DNA of 64,000 nucleotides from Pilatotrama ljubarskyi. Taxonomy: Eukaryota; Basidiomycota; Agaricomycetes; Polyporales; Polyporaceae. Made by a program: the position numbers and the translations under genes. Shown here piece after piece: positions 34,929-48,500 of the stretch; the first letter of the stretch is position 1; each line of letters opens with the position of its first letter. Below the pieces are notes generated by a model, which was given only the letters and a program-made list of their open reading frames with translations, made no database searches and was not told the DNA's origin. The stretch lies in NCBI GenBank assembly GCA_022385805.1, contig MU277692.1:62001-126000 (forward strand), in the 5' to 3' direction.

Positions 34929-37294
34929 TCAGACTGCACCGTTGGCCGACCAAAGGAGACTTTTCGACCTGAAGAAAGACGCGACGTGGTCAGGAATAGA
35001 TATGACGACCGAAAGACACGGAGGCGACGTACTCGAGTTGACCGGCCTTCCGCTCATCGCGGCCTTCAGCGCGTCCAAGACTTCCCCGGTCCACTCGACA
35101 TACGCATGCAGCCTCGCCAAGCGCTCTCCATCGATCGCCCCGAGCTCGCCTTCCTGCACCGCCGACCACACGCTGTCCAGCACCTCGACCAAGTCTTCTG
35201 TGACGAGCTCGCGGTCCTTCTTCACAAGCTCGACCAGGAGCGGGACGATGTTGCTGAGACCCAAGCAGATGTAGAGCGAGGGCTCGCGCCAAAGGGATGT
35301 CCGGAGGAAGTCGCGGAAGGAGGCGAGGGCGCTCTGCGCGCGTGTGCGGACGGCTTGTCGATCTTCGGGGGAGAGACGGGGGGACCTCTGGCGCAGTGCA
35401 CAATGGATGAACAGTTCGACGCTTTGGAGATAATGTCGCAGTGTCGTTGAGCTGTCCGACCCGCCGGGATTTCGCGCTCTCCATTCGGCCATAAGCATCA
35501 CTATGACTGTGGCGTCAGCCTCCGGCCCTTGTGCTCTGGATCTGGACGAACCTGCCCGCAGCCCACTTGGCTCTCCCGACTTGAGTGCTTCTTGGTGGCG
35601 CATGTGCATAACGATGCGAAGGAAGGCGATGTCAGCAAGCGCGCTGTCGTCCATGGCAAGGACGGACAAAAGCTCCAGCTCGTTGTTCTCGAACGACTCC
35701 CCTCTCGTCGGGGGGAGGCGTCCCAGCAGACCCGCGGCGGCATTCCTCCAGGCGGCATTGCGCTCCTCGCGGGGAATTGCGAGCATAATCTGCAGCATAT
35801 CGTACGTCTGCTCCGGAAACCTGTCCTGGTTACGCGAGTGCTTGTCTCCCCACACGCTCGCGCGCGCCGAGAAGATCTCCTCGTAGCACGCCACGGCCTG
35901 TTTCCAGTGGAGGTCCGTCAGGAGCACCCTCGTGTCCCTCAACTGATTGGTGTCAAAAGTGGTGGTGTAGGCCATCGCGGCGAGGTCCCTGTCCAGCGCA
36001 GGCGTGTCCTTAGCCAAGTCGAGCTGCTCACGCCCGTGCCATGTGGGCAGCTCCTTCTTCGAGAGGCACACGTTGGCGTATACCCTCCACGAGAGGTCCG
36101 CGAGCTCGCCGAGCAGGCCCCCGCAGCGCTTCCAGCGCCTGGTTAGGTTCCAGACGCTCTCTGCGAGGGCGACGAAGATGCCCTGGAGGGTCCTGCGCAC
36201 CGCGCGGAGCACCATGTAGATCCCGATGGCCTGCGGAGAGCGGTAGCAGCAATCGACCTTGAGCACCGGCAGGAGCGTCGTGACCCCCAAGAACACGAAC
36301 AGCGTCCCGACTAGCCCGCTCGCGACGGCCGCGACGGTCCCATGCAGCGTCCACAGCAAGATCACCAGCCCGACCAGAAAGAGGATGAGCGCGACCTGCA
36401 AGAGGATCGGGATGACGATGACGATGCTCCCGACCTGCCACCTGCGGAGGCTGTTCAGGCGGTACTGTCGGATGCGCGCGCTTTCGCGCGACGTGCCCGA
36501 CACGCCGACGCTAAGCTCGTGCAGCCACTGCTTGACCATCAGCGCGACGGACGCGGACGCGAGCGAGCACACGAGGCTCGAGAACCAGAGCGCGTTGATC
36601 CACACGGCGGACGCGGGCGGGCGGAACGGCGGGCTCGCCTCGTCCGGGGTGAGCGCGGGGAGCGTGGAGTTCACGAAAGACGGGTTGACGGAGAAGCTCG
36701 CGAGCTGCGCGGACATGCGCTGGAGGACTGCGAGTGTGGGATCGGTCGGGGCGGGCTGGAGGAGCTGGTACGACTGCACGTTGAACGCCGTTAGGACGGC
36801 GGAGAACAGGCCGGCCTTCGTGACGGTGAGCATGGTCGATGGGTTCGCCCGTGTGCGTGCGCGTGGACGACTCACGTAGACGAGGAGGGTGTCCATCTCT
36901 TCTTTCCACTTGTTCACGAGCTCGTCGTTGTACGTCTTGACGAGCCCCGCGGAGCGCGCCCACGCGTCTGCTTTCTCAGAGTCGCTGTATCGCCCGGCAA
37001 GCTCTTCCCGGAGTTCCTATGATCATATTTGTGGTCTAGGAGCCAGCTTCGACGCATCAGCGAGGCGGATACGAACCTCAGGCCCGGGCAGCCTCCACGT
37101 ATCGCTTGCGTGGAGAGTAGCGTCGGAACCCTACACATAGTCAGGTCTGCACTCTTCTCTGGCGGCGGCCACGAGCCTGAACTCACAGTCGATTCTTGCG
37201 ATTCTTGTCTGCTTATTGTGGGTACACAGGACGCCGCGACCTTACTCTCCGGACTTTCCTGCTCTATAGCGGTGTCTACGTGAACGTCGGCCAT
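34929..37294 (-). CDS. DUF6535 multi-pass membrane protein, about 729 aa
   Basis: Four exons on the minus strand: 37294-37187, 37130-37077, 37016-36876 and 36815-34929. The family signature lies across exons 3-4: VNKWKEEMDTLLVYAGLFSA continuing into VLTAFNVQSYQLLQ. It is followed by ALWFSSLVCSLASASVALMV and VKQWLHELSVG. A TM pair lies around IVIVIPILLQVALILFLVGL and VGTLFVFLGVTTLLPVLKV. The long C-terminal half is soluble and helical (Leu/Glu/Arg-rich). DUF6535 proteins are abundant in agaricomycetes and have no known function. A 45-nt in-frame stretch at about 35506-35550 has intron-like ends (GT...AG); splicing it would remove 15 residues without changing frame. The start is set by the ATG at 37294. 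Confidence 0.82.
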
Positions 37295-40045
37295 GAGCAG
37301 CGCAGGGGCAATGCTTGGTGCAGCGCTGGCGGATCTATGAAGGTCGCGTCTTCACCAGCAGTAGAACGGGTTGAGGTCAGAAGAGAGTAGCGAGGCCCGC
37401 AAGGCCCCCGATGCTCTACTTGACGTGCTCCGGGGCATCGCATTCGACAGCTGCGGTTTTCGAGAGAAGTTTGCCTTCAGCGCGGGGCAGCGGAGGTGTC
37501 GGCCGTCGGCATCATTGACACTTTTCACTGCCAGACTCTCACGGCGGCGACGGGCTGTGCTAGTGTCGGTAGCGCGCTCCCGAAGGGGCATGAGCAGTTC
37601 AGGTCCCGGGGCAACATCTTTCGGAGACGCGTCGCTATCAGACGTTCAGCTTCATCTTCGAGATGGTGCAGTGCCTCTCCAGAGGAGGGCGTCTTGTGCA
37701 CTGGATTCGGCGTAGAGGAAGTACATAGTAAGGCGTTATGATGGTGTCCTGGACAAGAGCGTAGGCCGTTATGGAGGATCGTGGCGCGATCACCGATCGT
37801 CTCCCTCATATCCATGAGGGTTACAGCTGCGTCGGGATTTGCCATTTGTGGCATCGTGGCGGTGCGCTTGTCCCCGACGACCTTGACTTCAATCAAACAT
37901 CAAACCATGACCGCGACGAGTACTGAGAGCGACCTTCACGAGGGGCATTAGCCCGTGCTTCCCTCCTGAACAGGCCAGGAATTTGAACTGAACTGGACTC
38001 CTGTCGACAACCTGGTTACCAGCCTGGTTCAGGTCCGGGATCTGGATAAGTAAATCTACTTATCGATAAGAAATGCGATGAATGCGGCGCTTTGTGTTCT
38101 ATTGTCTGGATTCCTAGACTGGCTCCGGACCAGAACCAGGAGAACAATTCACCCCATTTCCCCTGCCTATTCCAGGCCAGAGCATGGGCCATTGCCCCTC
38201 GTGCTTTGAACTCCTACGAGGGTAACGCGGTCATTGCGGCGCCATACTCTCCTCGGCATGCTGTGATCCATCCCGACTCAGGTCTGCTTGGCATATAGGA
38301 CTGTCAGTGTGTTCTAAGTGAAAGAACATGACCTGTCAGAAAGGCGCATGTATATCCAGGTGCGTCTTTTCTGTTGAGACTACAGGGAAACTGAGCTTGA
38401 ATGTAGGCTAAGCAGTGCGTTGATTTGCCAGGGCCAGGCGAACGCTTGTGCGGTCGTTGTCCCATGGTCGTTCGGACCACCGGTTATGTTGCATCGAGTT
38501 GAAGCTTTGACGCAGTTTGTGAGCGCCATATACGCATTCCGGGTGGTCTTCTCAGCCCTTCTTTTGCGGCATAAAAGTGAGGGCATCGCTTAGCCAGTCA
38601 TGCGGAGGCCGTGTACGAATCCGAGCGTCCCCTAGTCCTGCCCAGTAGTGAGGGCCGAGTGGACAGCTTTGTAGGAAACGAATACCTGTTGTGAGTGCGT
38701 TATGCATAGTGCGCCCATCGAAGCACTGACGACCAGCATCCTCAGGCAGGCTACCAGTTCAGCACATATGCATAATGTGTTGAATGTTTGCGGTGTATGC
38801 GGGTCAAAATGACTGTCAACGTGGCGCAATCCTGTTTCTCTGAGGAGATCGAGGGTGATTCCCCTGACGCTTGACTCTCGGGAGCAGTCCGGGCTTGAGC
38901 TATATAGCTTGACACTTGACGGACTGATGCAATTGTAAGCCAGAAGTGGTCCGTTACCCTACGACAACAGCAGCGGCCTGATACAAATCTAAAGCACCAT
39001 GTTATCCCTTGAGATATACCCCTTCTCACACCCAAACTAAGTCCGACGTTACCGCGATGTCGAGAAACACCGGCGTCGTCCAGCTTGTCGGGTCCGGCCA
39101 CTGTACGCTGCCTAGTATCATCACGCTTCGTTGGTTCGTGCCCAGGCTCGACGGCTCTGACAGATGGGGTTCTGGGGCAGGGGTGTTCTGAGGGGTTCGC
39201 TCACAAGTTTTGACGATGCCGGAGGGTTCTGGCTTCGGAGTCCCGCTTTGGACAAGACAAGGCGGCGTCTTTGTCCGGCCACTTATGTTGAGTTCACATC
39301 CCATGTGCGTGAGGCGATGACGGTGACGGCGATGGCATCATGCACGTCCTAGACCGGGCTTTCAGGAGACGTTCCAAAGGATCCTGTAGATGAGGTGCCT
39401 TGGCAGAGCTTGCAGGCTTGGCTGCGGATGGGAGTGCGGGTATTCGTCGCATTCGCCCGGCTCCGCGCATGGTGAGAGTTTGATCGCCCGCGAGCGGAGT
39501 GCAGCAAGGAAGAGGGTGTACTCGTCCTATGCTGGTTATGTTCTGTTGCGACGGAGTGCTGGGCTCGTGCAGGAAGGATGTGTTTCGATATCAGAGTGCG
39601 GACTCGAGCGCCCGTTGCCAATCGGCCGGGGACAAAAAAGTGGGCGAAGCGTGTGCGGCAACTCCTCCACTGCGCACGTCAATCGCCGACATATCTCTCC
39701 CTCGTCCCCTCTCGTCTCTGTCTGCTGCATACATACGCATACTCCTAATCGTCTGCTCATCGTCGTCGGCGTCCCTGAAGGCTACTCGCCCAACGGCTGC
39801 AACGGCCGCGAGGCAGCTCAGAATCACTCCCGCCTTCGGATCCTTTCCAACTCGTGGCCTGCACGCCCCAAGCCCACGCAACATCCTCCCCTGCCTCTAA
39901 CCCTAGTAACCTTCTTCTTCCGGATTTTTTCGACCTCCCTCTCTGTCTCCGTCCTTCACTCCGCCCCTTTCGCCGTTCACCCGACTCTCTCGCTGTCGCC
40001 GTCGTTGCGCCGCCCGACTCGGTTACAGTCGCAGTCCACCCGCGC
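37295..40045. other. Large intergenic region, no supported gene
   Basis: There are 2.75 kb. Unsupported open frames include one of 123 codons (minus, 37525-37896) and one of 92 codons (minus, 39026-39304, starting MGCELNISGRTKTPP). Neither shows a domain or splice-supported extension. The last 500 bp before 40046 are C/T-rich and likely hold the promoter and leader of the PX kinase gene. Confidence 0.4.
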
Positions 40046-43000
40046 ATGCTCAGCGTCCTCCGCACTGCGCCGCCTCATCAGTCCCCAACCGATCCCCCCA
40101 GAGTCAAATTCGCAACCGCCTTCGGCTTTGCCAGTGCACGCAAGGACCCTGCGCCCGGACCGTCCCGCACCTCCACCGACGACAGAGCGCACCACTCGTT
40201 CACACGACGGAGCGTCGATATAGTAACTGGCTACAGCGCCAAACGGAAACACCGTAGGCAGCGTTCAAGCGTTGCAGACAGTTCTTTCTTTGACCCCGAT
40301 CCTCAAGTCTCCCCTCTTCCCGCTACCAACGCCACATCTTTGTCTCCCATGCCCGGCAGGAATATTGTCACGTCCCCCGCCATCTCCTCGCGCAGACTCC
40401 ACCGCGTAGAGGAGGGGCCGTGGACGATCAGCGTTGCGGAGACCCCTCACGATCCGAGCTCGTACAGTCTCTACATTAAGAGTGAGTCCCCAGTCGTTGC
40501 TGTCACTGCCATGTGGCCTTTGCCCCGCAGAGCCGCGGTGTTTGGGCAGTTTGTCGACAGTCCGCGAGCTCCGAAGGTGTGCCCATGTAGGCCCCTTCTG
40601 ACTCTTGCAGTGTCGTACACCATCGGTATACCCCCCAAAATCATACTATCACTGGCGAGAGATCGCCTGTGTTGCCGATATGCATCACGCACCCCATTCA
40701 GCGGCGTTGAGCGAGTGCACCTTGGGCATGCTCTGTATGCTCAGCAGGAGTGCCTACGCAGCACAGCCCTCCTGCGGCGTCCCGCTGGCTCGCGTTCCCG
40801 CTGTGCATCCTCCGCCGCCGCTCGTTTAGGTATCTCCCCACCTCGAGCCTCGCCAGCTCGGGCCCGACTCTGAGCCCTCCCTGCGCGCTCCTCTTCGTCC
40901 CTGATTACGTCAAGCGGCCATCCATTGACTGTATGCTGACACTTCCCCGCAGCCCCGACCCATAATATCACCCTCACGCGCACCGCTCAGGAGGTCGTCG
41001 ACCTTCATGCCAAGCTCCGTGACAACTTCCCCGGGCTCAAGATGCCTACCCCGCCGATAGATGCGGCTTCTCTGCCAGCTCCGCCAAAGCGTAAATCTGT
41101 TTTCCTAAACACGCTGTCCCGGCTCGCGTCCCCATCTAGCAACAAGATCTCCGCGACAAGGAACGCGTCAGGCCGCCAGCAGCCGCCGAGCAGCCTGTCG
41201 AGCAGCAGCGCCGCCTCGAGCAACGCCTCGTCGAGTGCGCAGACGCCAAGCGCGACGCCGGCGAACGAGATCGGGGATCCGTTTGCCGAAATCGGCGAGA
41301 ACGGCGAGGATATCTCCGCGCTCGCGGCGTCGAACAACAAGGTCATCACCGGGCTCGCCGCGTATCTCACGACGATTGCGAACGAGGGCACCCTGCGGCA
41401 GTCGCGTGCGTGGAAGCGGTTCGTGCGCGTTCGCACGGACGACCTGCAGAGCGTCCGCGTAGAGCGGGCGATCAAGCGTGTCCGCTCGGACCTTGCGGCG
41501 CACGTGAGCCCGGGGAGCTCGACGGAGGTGAACCGCTCGATCAGCCAGGTCGTGCTCGATGGGGAGGGCGCTTCGGAGCCTGTCAGTGGCGAGAGCTCAG
41601 TCGTGCGGGAGGACATCAAGGAGGAGGGCGAGGGCGACCAGGACGGCGCTGGGGACGAGGAAACGGCGGAGGGCCCGGAGGACCGTGCGCCCACTCCCGT
41701 GTCACCCAAGCCAGCGCCGATTTCTGCGGAAGAGCTCAAGTCTGCGGTCTCGCAGTTCTCCGCATCCAATGGCGACGTGACCGAGGACGAGGAGAAAGGA
41801 CCCGACACGCCCGTCCAGGCAGACGGGCCCACGAGCCATTCCCGGATCGTGCGCTCTCAGTCCGCGGACCCTATGGCACGCGCGTCGCGCATATACTCGT
41901 CGACGCCATCCCAGGCTTCGCAAACGGGCGACGACTCGTCGATCTCGACGACGGAGCGGCGCTCGGCGCGCAAGAAGCGGAGCAAGTCGACGGACCCCAA
42001 CAGCGAGAAGAAGAAGTCGCAGCGCAAGGTCGTAATCGACGATTTTGAGATGATGCGCGTGCTGGGCAAGGGCTGCGCGGGCAAAGTGCTGCTCGTGCGC
42101 CACAAGCCGACGCAGGACGTGTATGCGCTCAAGGCGATCACGAAGCGGCACGTGCTCGCGCACCAGGAGCTGCAGCACACGCTCACCGAGCAGGCGGTGC
42201 TCAAGCGCATGGCGGCAGAGAACTCGGACCCGTTCGTGGTCAAGCTGTGGTGGAGTTTCCACGATAAGGAGAACCTGTTCCTGGTTATGGTCAGTTGCGC
42301 GCTCTCTACGTTCTTGCTGATGTGCCTGACGCGGCGGGCTGTTCATAGGACTTCCACCCTGGTGGTGACCTCGCCACCCAGCTCGCGCGATGGGGCAGAC
42401 TTGGGCGTGACCGCGCGCGGTTCTACGCTGCCGAAATCGTGGAGGGTGTTGAGGGCCTGCACGCGGCGGGTGTGATCTACCGAGACCTCAAGCCGGAGAA
42501 CATACTCATCGGCGCGGACGGACACATCGTCCTGACCGACTTCGGTCTCTCGAAGGAGTTCCCACGGCGAACAGCCGCCATCACTGCTCCCCCCACGCCG
42601 TCAGGGTCCCGGGGAGAGTTCATGGAGGCGTCGTCCACGCCAGCGTCCCCTCACTGGATGAAGGGCGATGTCGTAAGCGACCGCTGGACTCCGGGCTCGA
42701 ATGACACGACGAGCACTTTCTGCGGAACGGCGGAGTACCTCGCGCCAGAAGTCATCCAGGGACTCCCGTATAGCTACGAGGTCGACTGGTGGAGCTTCGG
42801 TACGATGCTGTATGAGATGCTCACGGGCATAGTAAGTCTCACGATATCTCCAATCGTGAGCTTTAACTGAAATTTGCCCTTTGCAGACACCGTTCTGGGC
42901 GGAGAACCACTCAGACATGTACTATCGGGTATTGCAGGACGAGCTGCAGTTCCCAGAGGACAGAACCATGGATCAGGACACAAAGAGCTTGATTCGCGGC

Positions 43001-44673
43001 GTGCGTCATCCTCCACGTTTCTGGCATGAGAGGCTGGATATCTGACTTCTGTCGGTAGCTGCTCCAAAGGAACCCTGCGCTCAGAATGAAGGAACCCCGG
43101 ATAAAGAAGCACCCGTACTTCTCGATGATGTATGCATCTCTCTTCGTCCGTCCAGTCCGTGCCATTCTCACGACAATGCATCTGCAGAGACTGGTCCCAC
43201 GTGTATTATAAGCGTTACATACGTGAGTGCCTCCTCAACTACTGAACTGTCAATGTCTGACAGAGATGCACAGCCCCGTATATTCCTCCCATCGACCCAT
43301 CGAATGCCAGCGATACCCAGAACTTCGACGATACCTTCCTGGGCATGGAGCCCGTAATCAATGACGAGAACGAAGACGCGGACACGGACGCGGACCGCAC
43401 CGACACGGACCGCACCGACGGCGAGGATTCCGTGACGACGCCTTCGCAGTCTCGCAGTCCGTCCGTGCATCCGGTCGAGGACGATTCCGTCGATGTCTTT
43501 GATGGGTACTCGTACAAGGGCAGGCATTCGGTGATCTTGGATGATGATGAGGAAGACGGGGATGGCGAGGACGAAGAGGAGGACGAGGACGAGGAGTCGA
43601 TCAGCGGACCCAGCCTCGACGACATCCTCTCAGACGAACTTGGCGGCGCCAAGAACGAGGAGGTCGAGGAAGTCACCGTCCCAGAGGATATCGGAGAGCC
43701 GAAGACCCCAGAAGCGCGTCCAGCTGCGCTCCCAGCAGAGCCCGAGGTGCCAGCAGCACCACCGGCCGCAGAGAAGCCAGAGGCAACCCCGAGGACCAGC
43801 CACGAGCGGGCTGCGACCACCGTCTCTTCCGCAGAGGCCACTGCTGCAGCCGCAGCTACGCGCACGGCGGAGGACGCGAATGTCAAGACGGCGCCCAAGG
43901 TCCGTCCAGGCAAGCAGGCCCGCAGTCGTCGGGAGAAGTCTGGCATCCCCGCTCTCGACCGAGACCTTCCCGATGCGCCAACGGAAGACGAAGGCGCAAC
44001 AGAGCGCGAGGACGAGGACGACTGGGACTTCGTCGAGGCGGGCGGTATGCTCGTCGAGGAGCGCAATGGCTCGCGCGGTACCACGCTCTTTGCGCGTGGA
44101 GTCGTCGACCGCTACAAGCTGGCTGTGTTCCGCAAGAGCACGCCGAGAAGATCAACACCCCGCTCTTTCTCGGGCATCTCCATGGACTCGGAAGTGGCGG
44201 GCTCTGAGGCGGGCGAGTCGCCCACCCCTTCGGACAAGCACCGCCGTGGCCGCAATCCGGGTCTGACATTCCGCAAGCACCCGAGACAGTTTTTGCGGCA
44301 GAAGAGCCCTCCGTCGTCGCGCTCTGCCAAGTCGCTCGCGGCTTCTGCCTCAGCGACTCTGTCCGCTGCGTCAACTGCGTCAAGCGGGGGTCTGCTCACG
44401 CCTTCCCCCTCGCAGACGGCCATGTCGCACTCGCTCAAATCTAAGGAGTCCGCAATCTCGATGGGCACGCAGAGCGAGTCGTCGGACCCGTCCCTGAACG
44501 GCGACAGTCCAGTTTTGGGCGGAGACACGGTCAAGGGCTCGGCGGTCGCCACAAATGGGCACGGGCACGGGCACGGGCATGGAGACGACGAGAAGCAGCA
44601 AAAGAACAAGGTGCTCAAGAAGTACAAGGAGGGCGCGGAGAAGGTCCTGTCCATCTTCCAATCGCCGCGGTAG
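40046..44673 (+). CDS. PX-domain AGC serine/threonine protein kinase, 1291 aa
   Basis: Seven exons: 40046-40481, 40953-42289, 42349-42831, 42887-43000, 43059-43129, 43188-43222 and 43274-44673. Intron 1 is 471 nt; the others are 50-59 nt. After a basic N-terminus, a PX-like domain starts near residue 125 (WTISVAETPHDPSSYSLYIK, then HNITLTRTAQEVVDLHAKLR and NFPGLKMPTPPID). It is interrupted by a Ser-rich insert and resumes at GLAAYLTTIANEGTLRQSRA. The kinase domain runs from about 508. It has the Gly loop GKGCAGKV, Lys in YALKAITKRH (about 540), catalytic YRDLKPENIL (about 635), DFGLSKEF (about 654), and an insert before the T-loop STFCGTAEYLAPEV (about 714). All core residues are present. The long acidic tail has a conserved-looking block (DDWDFVEAGGMLVEERNGS). 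PX domains bind phosphoinositides, so it probably acts at endosome or vacuole membranes. Confidence 0.92.
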
Positions 44674-45521
44674 TCCCTGCCTCCTCTTGCAGCTCGTTTG
44701 AAGATACTGGATCGGGTTCCGTGTGTGAAGGATGGAACAGCTCGGTGCTTGGGTCCTGGTTTGCTCGCTGTTTGGATGCGCTCGCTCACTCTCGACATGC
44801 TCTCTAATCTCTCTCGCCGTTCAAGTCAACTATTACACTGTCGCCTCGCGGTGTCAGACGCTGGAATTCAGATTCTCTCGTATCAGTACCGTACTCGTAT
44901 GCCGCGCCTCATCTATAGCTATTATTCGTGACCGCCGTACATACACACATTCACGTTTCCCTTCACCCGCTCGCATATACATACACACTCGTTGGACCAT
45001 TCACTGATTCGCGCACGCTCAGGCTGGCTTGTCGACGTCTTTGTTCTGCATCTTACGCTTCCTCCATGCGGTAGTACTAGTAGTATAGCATCGTCAACAC
45101 GCTCGTTCTTTCTAGCATCGTTATCTACGCATTCAAGTTCCCGGTCGTATTCGTGCACTTTTGCAGCAAGTAGTAGTCAAGTGAATCGCACCTCATCCAT
45201 AAAACGCTGCGGGATTGCTTCCGGTCGATCTCTGCTGAGCCCATGCGCGCGCTGATAAGGAATTTCACTTGACTCGTCTCTGCCCCAAGCTCCGGGAGTA
45301 CTACAAGAAATGTGCAATTATCGACGTATAATAATACAGCGCACGCAACGACGCCAATGCACAGTCATCACCACAGCACTGCCAGCAAGGGACCATATTG
45401 AAGAGCTAGAGAAAAGCGACACCTGGGGTCGGGGTAACGGTTGAGTCCATCCAAATTCTGAGGGGTAACAAGAAAGCTACGACTACGTGTTGTTCGCAAT
45501 ATACTTGCGTAGCTGCGTGTT
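44674..45521. other. Convergent intergenic region
   Basis: The PX kinase and GRAM-VASt genes converge here, leaving 848 bp for their 3' UTRs. No further gene, RNA or repeat was recognised. Confidence 0.45.
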
Positions 45522-48500
45522 TCAGTCGAGCTGATCCAGCTGGTTAAGGCTCTGCCGGATCTCGCGGACGCGCTGCTCGATGACGTCCAGCTGCCCGGTG
45601 ATTTGACCGAGCTCTTCTCGCCAGTCGCCCGCGACGGTGCGTGCCAGCGGGGGGATCAACCCGCCGGCCGGCCCTGGCGCACCTGCAGCCCCAGGGCCGC
45701 CGACGATGTTCCCGCGCGTCGCGAGGAGCTCCTCCCAGAGCGCGGTGACGATGCCCTGGACCCACTTCTCGCGCTCCTCGGTCTTGCGCATCTCCTTGCG
45801 GCGCCCGACCTCCTCGCGCGAGCCCATGAGCGTGAGCGTCCAGATGTTGGAGAGCAGGAGGAAGACGATGATGAACCAGAGGATCGTCGTCATCGACGAC
45901 TGGTCCCAAGCGTCGCGCAGGAGCTCGAGCGCGCCCTCGGTCGAGCGCTTCGCGACCGTGAACGCGCCGTCGAAAGTGTCGTACGCCCACTGCAGCGAGC
46001 GCCGGTTCCGCTCGCGCTCGCGCGCCTTGCGCGCCTCGTCCTGGCTGGGCGTGTGCAGCTGTGGCGACTGTGGCGCTTCGGCTTGCTGCTGGGCGGCGGC
46101 CTCGGCCTCCTCGACGACGGCGACATCGACGCCCTCAGGAATGAACTCGGAGGCGTGCTCGTGGATGTACTCGCGCATGGCTTTCTCAAGGTCGTTGTGG
46201 TACTGCTTCTGGCCATCTAGACAGGATTTCTCGATGATGCCTGGTATGGGGCGCCGATCAGCATGTAGATGCAGCGAGTCTGACTCTGGGACTCACCCTT
46301 GATGAAGCTGCGCCCCGACCACTCCACCTGGGTTGTGACCAGCACCTTCGTCGTGACGCTGCTCGCCCACGTGATGCACGTGCGCGTCTTGACAGAAAAC
46401 ACGCCGCCAGAGGGCACCTCAGGCGTGCGCGTCGTGGTGACCATGGTCACATACTTGTCGAAGTCGCAGAAGACAGTCTCGTCGCGGATCTCGCACTTGG
46501 TCTGCTTCGGGCCGATGCTGCCATTGAGCGGCTTGATGTACGACATGTTCCGGGCGAGCAGCTGTGGGTTCTCCGTGGGCATCCAGTCCGAGATCTGGAT
46601 GTCTGCACAAACGTCAGCACCGCACCGCTCCACCAAAGGCACAGAACGAACCGATGAGCTTCTGCCCTTCACGCATGAAGTCCTTGATGAACCCGCTCGT
46701 GAACATCAGGTTGTAGATCTTCTCCGGGGTGCCGGGGAAAGTGGCCTCCATTGCGGTCTCCGTGTAGTGCTGGCCAGCCTTGCCGCACTCGCACTGCGTG
46801 ACCTTTTGTTTCATCGGCCTCGCGACTGTGGTGGCGCCGTTCACCTTCCCGTTCGGCTGCGGGCTGCCATCCGAGCCGTCCGAGCCGGCGTCGCCGTTCT
46901 CGAGAGAGCCGCGGGGACTCACGCCGAGCGACCCCACGGAGGAGTTCTCGGGGCGTGCGAGGCGCCAGACGTTGTAGAGGACGTCGAAGGTGGTGTCGCG
47001 GGAGAGGAAGGAGGTGAACGTGTATTTCGCCGTTCTCGTCGAAAGCTGGATCGCGTTGGGAATGACGAATGCGGTCATGCGCTTTTCGAGCGAGACGACT
47101 TCCGACATGGGAATCGACAGCTAATGACAGACAGCTGTCAGTGTCACGTGCACGCCACCACGCACGGGATCGGCCGCAAACTCACATCGGTGATCCAGCC
47201 AAAGATGTTCGCGTGGAAGCAGACGTGGTTCTCCGAAATGTACAGCCGCCCTTGGATCAGGATCTCCCGCTGCAGCGCACACCCGTAGTCTGCAACATCT
47301 TCTAATCAGCGCACAGGACAGATGGCAACACGAGACACCCACCCTCGATGAGATAGTCGCCCTCGGGCACAGTAGGGAACAGCTCGTGGAAGTCCTGGTT
47401 CCGCTTGTTGCTCGCCACAGCGAACCCGGTCACAGGAATGTCGTCCGGGTCGAGGTCCAGCTCGTCGCTCTCCGACGAGCCCTCGTCGTCCGAGTACGCA
47501 TCCTGCCCAGAGTGGAACGAGTCCCTATCAGAGTAGTCGCTTGCGCCGTAGTTGATCGACGTCCCCCGCGAGCGGCCGCCGGGCGTGTCGAGCGACCGTC
47601 GCGGGCGCCCGGATGCCCCTGCACTGCCATTGGAGTCCCCAGGGGAGAGGGGAGGGAGCGTCAAGCCAGGGTTCACCATCGCAAGCCCGGACGCCGCCAA
47701 TGCGGATGCGAGCCCACCGCTTGTGGTGCCCTTGCGCGAAGGCGACTTGTTCGACCCTGCGCTCTGCGAGGGGCCTAGGGTGGCTGAGCGCGGTGTAGCT
47801 GGGTTCGGGTTCGATCCGCGCCGCCAGGGCCGCCGCTTCTTGCTCGTCGCACTTCCGACCGATGTGATCGAGACTGCGTCCGAGTTGTCTGGGACGGTGA
47901 GAGAGGAGCCCATAGACGTATTCGTAGTGCTGGGGGACATGGTGTGGGTGATGGAGGGGACTTCACTTGAGGGGTGGGTGAGGCCAGTAGGCGAGTCGAC
48001 GAGGACGAGCGAGTTCTCAGCGTTCGCCGGGGGCGAGGCGGGCGCAGACAGCGTCCGCTCGTGGCGAGAGGAGTTCTGGGAGGATGTTTGGCTGTTGCTG
48101 TTATTGCTGTTGTCGCCGCGTCCGGGGAGCATGATACTGAGCTTGCTCCTGAGGGAGCGATTTGACGTCGAATGCCTAAGCTCCTTCGGAGTTTGGAGGT
48201 GCTGCTGCGCGGCGCCCTCCGCGACGGTCGCGGAGCGCTGCTTCGCCGCCTGTTTCTGCTGCTTTGACGAAAGAGAGCCTTCGCGCGAGCGCGAGCCCTT
48301 CGAGTTCGACGTCGCAACAGGCATGTCTTCGTTAGAGCGAGAGGTTTGGGCAGAAGAGGTGTTAGAGTAGTTGGCGTTTGAAGGAAGGGGTGGCACTGGG
48401 GGAATGAATGTGGTACGGCCAGATGGAGTGGGAGTTGCAAGGCCGTCGTCTGAAAGTGATGGGGACATAACGCTGCCTGGCGCAGGTGTTTGTACCTGCA

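Noticed and set aside
35506..35550. Possible 45-nt intron in the DUF6535 gene
   Set aside because: Ends are GT...AG, but the segment is in frame and open, so the sequence alone cannot decide; left as a note in the gene entry.
37525..37896. 123-codon minus-strand open frame
   Set aside because: No domain, no good start context and no spliced extension; composition is not distinct from non-coding sequence.
39390..40223. 277-codon plus-strand open frame upstream of the PX kinase
   Set aside because: It runs through a C/T-rich leader and into the first kinase exon in a different frame; no motif, and the composition is that of promoter/leader DNA.
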